Below are positions 44,081 through 51,450 of a DNA stretch of 64,000 bases, piece after piece. The translations under genes and the position numbers were made by a program. The DNA comes from Candidatus Obscuribacterales bacterium. Lineage in GTDB: Bacteria; Cyanobacteriota; Vampirovibrionia; Obscuribacterales; Obscuribacteraceae. Positions within the stretch are counted from its first letter, which is position 1. Each line of letters starts with the position of its first letter. The DNA is taken from positions 1 to 64,000 of the forward strand of contig JACKCM010000008.1 in assembly GCA_020634035.1 (NCBI GenBank). The letters run 5' to 3'. The notes beneath the pieces are model-generated. The model saw nothing but the letters and a program-made list of their open reading frames with translations, was not told the DNA's origin and did not search any database.

Positions 44081-44110
44081 TAGAAAGAAAAACCTGGGTT
44101 TTTCTTTCTA
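44081..44110. repeat. Perfect 14-bp inverted repeat between divergent genes
   Basis: TAGAAAGAAAAACC (44081-44094), TG, and GGTTTTTCTTTCTA (44097-44110). A second palindrome, TCGATT-G-AATCGA, lies at 44042-44054. Both are in the shared promoter region of the genes at 43966 and 44215. With its A- and T-rich arms it resembles a bidirectional terminator, but terminators are not expected between divergent starts. An operator or the trace of a small mobile element is as likely. Confidence 0.6.
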
Positions 44111-44214
44111 GCCGGAAATCGCAATCGAGGCAATAGTTTTCGGATTTGCCTTTCTTCGGTGCAGTCGAAATTCAAAGCCTGAGATTTAATTGTTAAAAAG
44201 GCTAGAATCGTACT

Positions 44215-45075
44215 ATGAAGATCTTTCTCCATTTAGTATTGATCGGTCTCGTCCTATCGCTGATGTCTACGGCACCGGCGGATTCAGCTGACTGCGATGA
44301 TAAAACGTCTCCGGATCTCACTTACCAGTGGCTGCAATCGATTCTGGAAATAGCGAGCAAAAAGGGTATAGGGACTAGCTCTTACAAAAAGCATATTGAG
44401 AGCATCGAGAACGATTCGAGTCTCGAGCAAACCCAAAAGCAAGTCGCTCTCGAAGGTGTCTATCGGGCATTAGCAGATCAGATGAATTGGTCCAGGAGCG
44501 CCGCTTCGGAGAAAGCAACCTGGTCCAAATTTGCCCGGGCTCTGGTCGATCTGATACCAGACTTGAAAGTGATGCCGGAATACTCGTCAACCTTTCGGGT
44601 GTCTGTGAAGGTACACGAAGATGGCAGCTTCTCGGATTTGAAACAGCTTAGCTCTTCGGGCTCTGCTGATCTGGATAAACTAATTATGGACAAAATCTCA
44701 AGCATACGTCAGTTTCCTGCGATCCCGTCTGCCTTGATTTTTTCTTCTGGCACGCAAAGACTGTTGTCTCTGCATCTGGAATATCGGTCAGGCGAACTGC
44801 GACTGCTTTTCTATCAACCCTATGCCAGTAACAGTTTTCACCAGAGAGCTTCTGCGATTGCAATTTGTCGAGACAGAGGCGATTTGTTGCCTCGGAGAAG
44901 CCGCCGCAGCGGAGCTTCTGTGAGCAGTCAATACCTCACTCTGATTGTCTATCCCACCGACATGGATATGAATAGTCTCTCTTATCCCTTTGAAGATTCT
45001 GAATCTCGATCGCAATGGGATGATTATAGATTTCCAGGATCCCATCCTGAAATCTGGCATAGATCCCCAGAGTAG
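44215..45075 (+). CDS. Secreted TonB-C-like protein
   Basis: 286 aa. Signal peptide 1-23 (LVLIGLVLSLMSTAPA-DS). Residues 30-110 are helical. Residues 120-200 contain FRVSVKVHEDGSFSDLKQLS, SSGSADLDKLIMDKI and FPAIPSALIF, the TonB C-terminal fold order (strand, DG turn, strand, SSG, D, helix, P). The C-terminal 80 residues are arginine- and serine-rich and may be unstructured. Like the genes at 2161 and 7071, it lacks the TonB anchor and proline domain, so a binding role in the periplasm is more likely than energy transduction. Confidence 0.7.
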   Translation: MKIFLHLVLIGLVLSLMSTAPADSADCDDKTSPDLTYQWLQSILEIASKKGIGTSSYKKHIESIENDSSLEQTQKQVALEGVYRALADQMNWSRSAASEKATWSKFARALVDLIPDLKVMPEYSSTFRVSVKVHEDGSFSDLKQLSSSGSADLDKLIMDKISSIRQFPAIPSALIFSSGTQRLLSLHLEYRSGELRLLFYQPYASNSFHQRASAIAICRDRGDLLPRRSRRSGASVSSQYLTLIVYPTDMDMNSLSYPFEDSESRSQWDDYRFPGSHPEIWHRSPE

Positions 45076-45089
45076 GGTATAAATCTTAC

Positions 45090-45230
45090 ATGGATATACA
45101 TATGATGGGCTTTCTTCTGAATTACTCAGATTCGCTCCAGATCTTCGCTCTCTGCTTTGTCATTCTCAGTATCTTTATTTGTATTTTCTACTGGTATCAG
45201 TCCAGGGATGACTACCATCCCTGGGACTGA
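45090..45230 (+). CDS. 46-residue single-pass membrane protein
   Basis: ATG 45090 to TGA 45228-45230. The product is MDIHMMGFLLNYSDSLQIFA followed by LCFVILSIFICIFYWYQSRD and DYHPWD, a textbook small membrane protein with one transmembrane segment (about 17-34) and a charged, aromatic C terminus. It follows the TonB-C-like gene by 14 bp and so may be in its transcript. The ribosome site is weak. A hairpin overlaps its 3' end. Function unknown. Confidence 0.5.
   Translation: MDIHMMGFLLNYSDSLQIFALCFVILSIFICIFYWYQSRDDYHPWD
45202..45224. terminator. Hairpin between convergent genes, probable terminator
   Basis: CCAGGGATG (45202-45210), loop ACTAC, CATCCCTGG (45216-45224): a perfect 9-bp, GC-rich hairpin between the rightward 44215-45230 genes and the leftward EF-hand gene. 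No T-tract follows on either strand, so it may work with Rho or only as a 3' RNA stabiliser. Confidence 0.55.
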
Positions 45231-45274
45231 ACGAGTTAGATAACGAGCTTAGGTAGGGTACGGCTGAATCTGAC

Positions 45275-46075
45275 CTACTTCTTCTCTGCCTCAGCTTTGA
45301 GGTAGTGATGCGGGTCCACCGGTTTTGCGTGCTCGACCGGTTTGACCGTGACCGCATCGCCGGGCTTGCTCGAATCAACTGGTTTTAGAGGCTTGATGCG
45401 CTGATGCTGCTGCGCGCCGTATAGTGAAGCGTAGAGATCTTTGAGCGATATCTCGCCATCCCCCCTGGATATAGCATCGAATTTCTGCTCTATGCCAGAG
45501 ATGATGCGCTCCTCTTTAGGATTCAAATTCGGATTTTTGAGCGATTGCTCTATTTCTTGTCGTGTCAGTTCACCGTTGCCGTCAGCATCTATCTTGTCGA
45601 ATAAAGGCGAATGCAGCTCTTGTTTATGAAGACCATTATTTGCCGCACGCAGATCTTTGTTATAGGCGGTGAGTTCCGGGATTGATATCATCCCGTCTTT
45701 GTCGGCGACCGCATCGAAGTTCGCCAGCGCTTTACCCATCAGATAGTCATCACCTTTTTTGTGATCACCATTTGCCTGCCATTGTTCTATCTCTTTGCGG
45801 GACAATTGTTTGTCGCCGTCCATATCGGCTTCCGCCACAAGTCTTGCGGCAGGATTTTTGTCTGCGGGCTTGACGCCATTGCGAGCATCAGTACCTGTGT
45901 CCGAGAAGGTAAGCACGGGCATATCGTGAAGAGAGGCGCCTTCGCATTTGATACCGGGGCCTCCGCCCATGCATTTCGTCACCTCTTCCATCATCTTGTT
46001 TCCAGCTTTGGTACTAAGTTCACCGGCGTTTTTCTCCGGTACGAATTTTTCTGAACCATTAAAATCAACGACCAT
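45275..46075 (-). CDS. EF-hand calcium-binding protein
   Basis: 266 aa from ATG 46075, supported by AGGAGA seven nt upstream; an ATG at 46111 adds 12 residues. Four calcium-binding loops are seen: DMDGDKQLSRKEIE, ADKDGMISIPEL, DADGNGELTRQEIE and SRGDGEISLKDL. The second and fourth are less canonical. The C terminus is Pro/Lys/Val/His-rich (PVEHAKPVDPHHYLKAEAEK). No signal peptide, unlike most secreted calcium-binding proteins. It could buffer or sense calcium; a link to the calpain-like protease at 32.6 kb is only a thought. Confidence 0.88.
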   Translation of the reverse strand: MVVDFNGSEKFVPEKNAGELSTKAGNKMMEEVTKCMGGGPGIKCEGASLHDMPVLTFSDTGTDARNGVKPADKNPAARLVAEADMDGDKQLSRKEIEQWQANGDHKKGDDYLMGKALANFDAVADKDGMISIPELTAYNKDLRAANNGLHKQELHSPLFDKIDADGNGELTRQEIEQSLKNPNLNPKEERIISGIEQKFDAISRGDGEISLKDLYASLYGAQQHQRIKPLKPVDSSKPGDAVTVKPVEHAKPVDPHHYLKAEAEKK

Positions 46076-46320
46076 ATCTGTATCTCCTATGGTGCAATAA
46101 ATTGCGAGCAACCGTGGTCACTCTAGTTTGCCTCTTTGTCGTTTTGAATTGGTGACCGACTTGTTACTGACTTGTGACTGCGCATATACGCATATAAAGG
46201 AAGATTGCGGGCGATCACGAGACCCTCACAATTGTTTTCTAATATTCTCAGCGTAGAGGAGATCGACTTCGCCGGTTAAGGAGAACGCCCCGAAGGAAAA
46301 GCCTCTCTGGAGACAAGGAA
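46076..46320. other. Intergenic region between divergent genes
   Basis: 245 bp. The stretch 46160-46200 holds repeated GACTTGT and GCATATACGCATATAAA elements, with TATAAA (46192-46197) as a possible -10 for the rightward gene. No gene or RNA element is recognised. Confidence 0.3.
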
Positions 46321-46575
46321 ATGCCTAGAATAGAAAAAGATCTGGTCCTGACCATACTCGTGGTCGAATGCGCCGTAGTTGCCATGTTCTTTGGACTAAA
46401 AGTAGACCACGATACCCTGGAAAGAGAGTTGGAGGTGGCAAGGCAGTATGAGGCAGCCAATCCTGAATCGCTTGACTATAGAATCTTGAACAATACCAGT
46501 ATCGCCCAGCCTGTCCGCGAGGATGTGGGCAACCCCATATTCGACATTGCCGTCGAGCATATGATCACGAAGTAG
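46321..46575 (+). CDS. Small membrane-anchored protein, hypothetical
   Basis: 84 aa with AAGGA just before the ATG. One transmembrane segment (about 8-26, LVLTILVVECAVVAMFFGL), then a helical, acidic-basic stretch (DHDTLERELEVARQYEAANP) likely to form a coiled coil. Short enough to be an accessory subunit. No family known. Ends 47 bp before the convergent universal stress gene. Confidence 0.55.
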   Translation: MPRIEKDLVLTILVVECAVVAMFFGLKVDHDTLERELEVARQYEAANPESLDYRILNNTSIAQPVREDVGNPIFDIAVEHMITK

Positions 46576-46622
46576 ATGCGAGTATCCGCTGTCTTAGAAC
46601 GAAGCTTCTAAATAGGACGGCT

Positions 46623-47072
46623 TCAGCCGCTGCCCTTGACCACTTCTACCGAGCAGTGGGCTCGCCGCAGAACTTCTTCGGCTACGCTGCCGATGAAAAA
46701 GCGCTCGAAACCCTGACGCCCGTGGGAGCCCAGAATAATTAGATCAGCTTCGAAGGCTTCCGCCGTTTCGACTATGGTATCTACGATGGTGCCACATTCT
46801 ACCCTGGCCGTTACAGTGTGATCAGGATGGGCGGCCGATATCAGATCGGCGGCTTTCTGTGAGACCTCTTTCATTCTCTCCATATCCGGTGCCAGTCGGC
46901 GATCATGTTCTTTGCGTGCCAGTTCTGCGTCGGCGAAGCCAAGGTCACTGGGAATCGACTCTACCACGGCAAGAATCAAAAACTGATCACCAGGCTTATA
47001 AGCGCGCTCGGTTACGAACCGCACCGCCAGGTCCGAGCAGGTGGTTCCGTCTATCGCCAAAAGCACTTTCAT
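46623..47072 (-). CDS. Universal stress protein
   Basis: 149 aa from ATG 47072, where AGGA is nine nt upstream; a longer frame to 47111 adds 13 residues that do not fit the family. The UspA fold starts MKVLLAIDGTTCSDLAVRFV and ends ILGSHGRQGFERFFIGSVAE with VLRRAHCSVEVV, which contains the ATP-binding pattern GxxGxxxxxxxxxGS. These proteins bind ATP and are induced by stress. Length normal. It is divergent from the TPR lipoprotein, with 179 bp to its start. Confidence 0.93.
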   Translation of the reverse strand: MKVLLAIDGTTCSDLAVRFVTERAYKPGDQFLILAVVESIPSDLGFADAELARKEHDRRLAPDMERMKEVSQKAADLISAAHPDHTVTARVECGTIVDTIVETAEAFEADLIILGSHGRQGFERFFIGSVAEEVLRRAHCSVEVVKGSG

Positions 47073-47251
47073 CTCTTCAAATCCTGTTTCTGATCTTGTT
47101 ATTGCTTGCATTTTAGTCGATCTTGGAATTCAAGGGGGCAGGCTGGGACATAGCCCTGTATTATTGTCTTGAAACCGGTTTTAATCCCATCATATTCCAC
47201 CTTTTTCGCGCTTCCTGTTTCCTCCTTCCCGATCAGCAAAACTCCCTGACC

Positions 47252-48280
47252 ATGCGCAATATAATCAATCTGGCCCTTGTCATAGCTATGACTTCTTGTG
47301 TGGTTTCCTGCGGTCCTCCGGCTCCCCGGGGGGACGACGCCCTCTGGAAAGAGAAGTTGAACCGCGGCATGGACGCAATTCGCCAGAACAAATGGGAAGA
47401 AGCCCAGAGTTTTCTTGATCAGTCCCTGGTCGAAGCAGAAAAATTCGGCAAATCCGACAAGCGGGTGGCAGGCAGTCTGGTCAATCTAGCCAGTTGTTAT
47501 GCCAATGCCAAAGAGTTCGACAAAGCTATCGAGGTTTCCAGAAGAGCCCTGGCCATCGACGAAAAAGAATTCGGACCAGGCTACGAAGTAGCATTCGACC
47601 TCAACCAGCTCGGTACTTATCTGGCGGTCTCCGGCCAGCATGAAGAGGCGGTGAAAGAGCTCACCCGGGCAGTGGGCATGCGAGCCAAACTGGAGGGCTC
47701 GAAAGGCCGCCTGCAGCTCGGCACCAGTTTGAGTAATCTGGGAGAGAGTTATCTCGAGCTTGGCTCTTTAGAAAAAGCCGAGAAGGTGCTGAAAGAGGCT
47801 CTGACTATCTTCCGTGAAGAAGAATCGCCCCAGGAATACTTCTCTTGTCTGGAGCAGCTCGACCGGGTTTATGCCAAGTCGAATTCGGCCAGCAAGTCTG
47901 TTCGTCTTTATACAACCGAAGGACAGACCCTGGAGAAGAAGTACGGTGCCGAAAGTCCCTGGGTGCGAGTGTTGCAATCTAAATTAGGCAAATCGCTGAT
48001 GGAGCGAGGCGAATATCGTCTGGCGGAAGATCTGTTTAAGAAGCTCCTGGCCAAGCGGCTCAAGATAGAGTCTCAAAAAGGATTGATGGCCGCTGAAGCC
48101 GCAAATGCTTTAGCCGTATGTCTTTTCAAACAAGAAAAGTTCAAAGAAGCGCTGCCCTATTTCGAGCAGGCGATGAAGCTTGCGGCAAGCGAAAATCCCA
48201 AGCAGGCTGAGGCGATTCGTGTCAACTATGAAGATTGCAAGGCCCGGGCCGAGGCTAAAGGGAAGAAAAGAAGCAAGTAA
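47252..48280 (+). CDS. TPR-repeat lipoprotein
   Basis: 342 aa from ATG 47252, chosen because MRNIINLALVIAMTSCVVSC is a lipoprotein signal; C20 follows VVS (lipobox-like) and an earlier C16 is an alternative. The mature part consists of TPR units of the Kinesin-light-chain type: LNRGMDAIRQNKWEEAQSFL, VNLASCYANAKEFDKAIEVS, LGTYLAVSGQHEEAVKELTR, LGESYLELGSLEKAEKVLKE and ALAVCLFKQEKFKEALPYFE. These mediate protein contacts at the membrane. The longer frame from 47123 would not carry a signal. Confidence 0.82.
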   Translation: MRNIINLALVIAMTSCVVSCGPPAPRGDDALWKEKLNRGMDAIRQNKWEEAQSFLDQSLVEAEKFGKSDKRVAGSLVNLASCYANAKEFDKAIEVSRRALAIDEKEFGPGYEVAFDLNQLGTYLAVSGQHEEAVKELTRAVGMRAKLEGSKGRLQLGTSLSNLGESYLELGSLEKAEKVLKEALTIFREEESPQEYFSCLEQLDRVYAKSNSASKSVRLYTTEGQTLEKKYGAESPWVRVLQSKLGKSLMERGEYRLAEDLFKKLLAKRLKIESQKGLMAAEAANALAVCLFKQEKFKEALPYFEQAMKLAASENPKQAEAIRVNYEDCKARAEAKGKKRSK

Positions 48281-48318
48281 GCAGTTAAGCTAGTCGTTCC
48301 CGACCCGGACCGCTGCCA

Positions 48319-49068
48319 TCAGACTTTGGCTTTTACCGGCTCCAGCACCCACTTCAGGGCTTGATCATAGGCTGTCGCGTCGAAGGCTTTTACCTCGCAG
48401 GGCATCATCGCTTCACCAAGTTTGGCAGCCCAGGCTGACCAGCTCGGTCCTCCTACGATAGCAATCTTCTCGAAGTCTTTTCTGTGCTTCATACCGAATT
48501 TGGTGTCATCCCACATGGCAGCCACTTCGATGCCGTGGTATTCCTTGCCGAAATCCACCAGCATTCGCGCTTTGCCGTATTCTTTGATAGCCGCTTCCAG
48601 AGTGGGAATCAGCGTCTTTTCATAGTCTTCATGGGTGAGTTTGTCATAGACCTTGAAGCACATGAAGTTGTCTTTGCTATCGGCTGTCACTTCCAGGGAA
48701 TGGACGGTGGCTGTCTTCAGCCATTCTCTTGCTTCTTCTATGTCCGCACATTTGAAGAATCTGGTTTTGCAAGCGAAGGCCGGTGCTGTAAAGCGCCCAA
48801 TTTGCTCTATCCATGGCTCATCCGAGACCACTGCGGCGTGGGTGATGTTGCCCTGGTGGCGCAGCAATTCGCCCAGCAATTTCTCTCTCAAAATTTCCAG
48901 ATCAAAGCCCTCGAAAGACTTGATTTGCTTCAAGACTCTGACTTTATCGTGCTTCTCTACAAAAGCCAGGAAGTTCTCGGCTAACTTGTGATAGTCCTCG
49001 GCGTTGATTTTGCCGTCGACGGTGAATTCTACGATTTTGGATTCCGGAATCTCATTGTAAGTGATCAT
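48319..49068 (-). CDS. Tandem SpoIIAA-like (STAS/SEC14-type) protein
   Basis: 249 aa from ATG 49068, with AAGGAG seven nt upstream. Two copies of the SpoIIAA-like domain (PF11964 type). Copy one, residues 1-120, has IVEFTVDGKINAEDYHKLAE, then VRVLKQIKSFEGFDLEI and ARE at its end. Copy two, 125-245, has MCFKVYDKLTHEDYEKTLIP, ARMLVDFGKEYHGIEVAAMW and FEKIAIVGGPSWSAWAAKL. The typical protein has one such domain of about 120 residues; a duplication is unusual but known. It may bind lipids or act in signalling. No signal peptide. Confidence 0.82.
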   Translation of the reverse strand: MITYNEIPESKIVEFTVDGKINAEDYHKLAENFLAFVEKHDKVRVLKQIKSFEGFDLEILREKLLGELLRHQGNITHAAVVSDEPWIEQIGRFTAPAFACKTRFFKCADIEEAREWLKTATVHSLEVTADSKDNFMCFKVYDKLTHEDYEKTLIPTLEAAIKEYGKARMLVDFGKEYHGIEVAAMWDDTKFGMKHRKDFEKIAIVGGPSWSAWAAKLGEAMMPCEVKAFDATAYDQALKWVLEPVKAKV

Positions 49069-49187
49069 CAATCCGCTCCTTTTTTTCGCGCATAGCATTT
49101 TCTATATATAATTGTGCCTGCTTCAAATCAGGATTTCATGAACCCAAAGGTTGATTCCATCATTAAAGAATCCTGAAATTCGCCAAC

Positions 49188-51158
49188 TCAGTAAATGACC
49201 GAGACTGGCTGGCAGCCTGTCTTCTGGGTGAATGCTCGTAGTCCATATTTGGTTATGAGCGGACACTGACTTATACATATAAATTTGATCGTCTTGCTCT
49301 TGCTTAGATATTTCAGACCGATGTCGCTCACCTTGGTGCCATAGAGGTCGAGGGACTCTATCTTCGAGTCCGCCAGATACTTCAGGGCTTTGTCCGTGAT
49401 GGCTGTGTTGTTCAAGCGAAGCTCTTTGAGTTCCGGGCGTTTGCTCAATGTTTTTATCGCTTCATCGGTTATAGACAGATTCTTCAAGCTCAAAGAGGAT
49501 ATCTTGCTTTTACTGCGTGAAAGCGATTCGATGCCTTTATCAGTGACTGCTTTGTTATAGTCGACATCGAGCGCCTCTAGATTCTTTAGCTTGCTTAGCT
49601 CTTTTATGCAGTCGTCATTGAGATTGCATTCGGACAGCCGCAGGATCTCCAGCCTGGGCAAGGCCGCCAGGTTGGTCAGACCAGCTTTTGTTAAGGGGCC
49701 TACCCTGGTGAATTCTATTAAGCGCAAATTTTTCTTGGTGGAGATTGTTTTGAGGTCATTATCATCCAGTTTGGTCTCGTAGCAATTTAGTCCAATAAGA
49801 TGATCTACGGATAGGAGCTCTTTGAGTTCTTCTTTTGAAGCGTCTTTGTCGAAGCCGCTCAAATAGAAGTCATAGTCAAAATCTCTCAAACGCCTGTAGT
49901 CATACTTCTCTTTCCATCCTTCATTGCGGTGAATCCGTCGATAGCCGGGATGTTGAGACTCATAGCTGAGGAATTGATTGTTCGGATCTTCGTCCACTTT
50001 CATCAATTCTTTGGCAGGAAAGTTGGCGCTTACTTCGATACTGTTTTTATTGACCCGCTCTATCATTTCGTTATCTTTTTGATGTTGCTTTGATTGAATG
50101 TTGTTCAAATAAAAATATATTGCCGGTGTTCCGAACAACAAAGCGACGAGAATTATATAAATCCACGCTTTGCTGCCGCCCAGCGCGTTGTTTTGGGTGG
50201 CGAAGAGTGAGGCAAACAGATTCTCTCTTCCCGATGATTTCCCTTTGAACAGATTTTTTCGTTTTACATCACCAGAGATTTGCTCTAATTTCGATACCAC
50301 CTGCTTCATCGATTCCGGTCTCTCTTCCGGTTTCTTGCTGAGCATTTGATAAATCAGTTTTTCTAGATCCTCCGGGATGTCATCCCGGTCTATCATTGCA
50401 GAGAATGGAGAGGGGTGCACCTCTGCGTGCATTTTGATGACATCGAATATGGTGTCGGCTTTAAATGGCGTGCTTCCGGTTATAGATTCGTAGAACATAC
50501 AGCCCAGCGAGTATATGTCGCTTCTGAAGTCCACAGCCTTACCCAGTCCTTGCTCGGGGCTCATATACATGGGGCTGCCCAGGACGGTGCCGGCACTGGT
50601 GACATCGTCTTCCAGGATATGCTCTTCGAGCAATTTGGCGATGCCGAAGTCGAGAACATGGGCTTCTATCTCTTCGCCCTCTTCCCAGACGATGATGTTT
50701 CCGGATTTTAGATCGCGGTGCAGAATCCCTTTGCTGTGGATATAGGCCATGCAGTCGGCCACTTGTAGAAAAACCGAGATCGCTTTTTCCAGAGAGAGCG
50801 CCCCTTCTTTTCTCAGGCGTTGGGCAAGGGTCTGACCTTCGATAAATTTCGAAACCATATAGAGCGTTCCGTCTTCGGTGGCACCGAAGTCCAGCACTGT
50901 CGCCAGGTTGGCATGGGTGAGATGACTTGCCGCTTTCGCTTCACGCTGGAAACGAATCGCGCTCTCCTCCATGTTGCCGATGTTTTTGAGAAGCTTTATA
51001 GAGACATCCTGGTTGAGTACAGGATCCCATGCTTTGTAGACCACTCCCATGCCGCCCTCTCCGAGTTTTGAGGTCACCTCGTAGCGGTCGACTATAATTC
51101 TAGGGGCGGTGCCGCCACCGGCGCTGTTCTGATCAATGCTCAAAGAGACGAATCTCAC
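49188..51158 (-). CDS. Receptor-like Ser/Thr kinase with C-terminal leucine-rich repeats
   Basis: 656 aa. PknB-type kinase at 24-290: G-loop LGEGGMGVV, K55 in VSIKLLKN, HRD in ILHRDLKSGN (D149), DFG in VLDFGIAK (D170) and GSPMYMSPEQ. A single transmembrane helix at about 330-350 (WIYIILVALLFGTPAIYFYL) is followed by an extracytoplasmic region. From 450 to 645 there are LRR units of about 23-25 residues (LRLIEFTRVGPLTKAGLTNL, LPRLEILRLSECNLNDDCIK and so on). It is probably a membrane signalling receptor. Tandem with a paralog at 51451. Confidence 0.93.
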   Translation of the reverse strand: MRFVSLSIDQNSAGGGTAPRIIVDRYEVTSKLGEGGMGVVYKAWDPVLNQDVSIKLLKNIGNMEESAIRFQREAKAASHLTHANLATVLDFGATEDGTLYMVSKFIEGQTLAQRLRKEGALSLEKAISVFLQVADCMAYIHSKGILHRDLKSGNIIVWEEGEEIEAHVLDFGIAKLLEEHILEDDVTSAGTVLGSPMYMSPEQGLGKAVDFRSDIYSLGCMFYESITGSTPFKADTIFDVIKMHAEVHPSPFSAMIDRDDIPEDLEKLIYQMLSKKPEERPESMKQVVSKLEQISGDVKRKNLFKGKSSGRENLFASLFATQNNALGGSKAWIYIILVALLFGTPAIYFYLNNIQSKQHQKDNEMIERVNKNSIEVSANFPAKELMKVDEDPNNQFLSYESQHPGYRRIHRNEGWKEKYDYRRLRDFDYDFYLSGFDKDASKEELKELLSVDHLIGLNCYETKLDDNDLKTISTKKNLRLIEFTRVGPLTKAGLTNLAALPRLEILRLSECNLNDDCIKELSKLKNLEALDVDYNKAVTDKGIESLSRSKSKISSLSLKNLSITDEAIKTLSKRPELKELRLNNTAITDKALKYLADSKIESLDLYGTKVSDIGLKYLSKSKTIKFICISQCPLITKYGLRAFTQKTGCQPVSVIY

Positions 51159-51450
51159 GCAGGGAAAAGGAAATACCTCTTCCTATTATATTGTCCCTGT
51201 AGAGATCTAAGGGGCGGTGGTCGTATCTGAATCTAGATCAGGGTTCTGTCGATTTGAGTACCGAAAGGAAGATAACAAACTGGATCGAGACGAAGAGAAC
51301 TAAGAAGACTGTCAGTCCCATAGCTGGTGACTCCTGAGCAGATTGCCGTCGGAAATATTCAGTTTTGAAAATGCGAAGATGGACGTTTCGCATTCAAATT
51401 ATTGGTCATAGCAGATTAAGAGGTGTTTAAGGCTCTCTTTCTCCGGCGTT
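51159..51450. other. Spacer between the tandem kinases
   Basis: About 290 bp, leftward promoter region of the kinase at 49188. It holds the small hydrophobic frame listed separately and no other gene. Confidence 0.4.
51238..51321 (-). CDS. 27-residue hydrophobic peptide, putative small membrane protein
   Basis: ATG at 51321, stop TGA at 51240-51238: MGLTVFLVLFVSIQFVIFLS VLKSTEP. Nearly all of it is one transmembrane helix with a short polar tail. AGGAG is nine nt upstream, a good ribosome site for so small a gene. It lies between two kinase genes on their strand and could be an accessory subunit, as is common for very small membrane proteins. Its size makes chance occurrence possible. Confidence 0.4.
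   Translation of the reverse strand: MGLTVFLVLFVSIQFVIFLSVLKSTEP

Noticed and set aside
49129..49177. CAGGATT/AATCCTG inverted repeat
   Set aside because: Loop of about 30 nt with only 7 bp of stem; likely chance.
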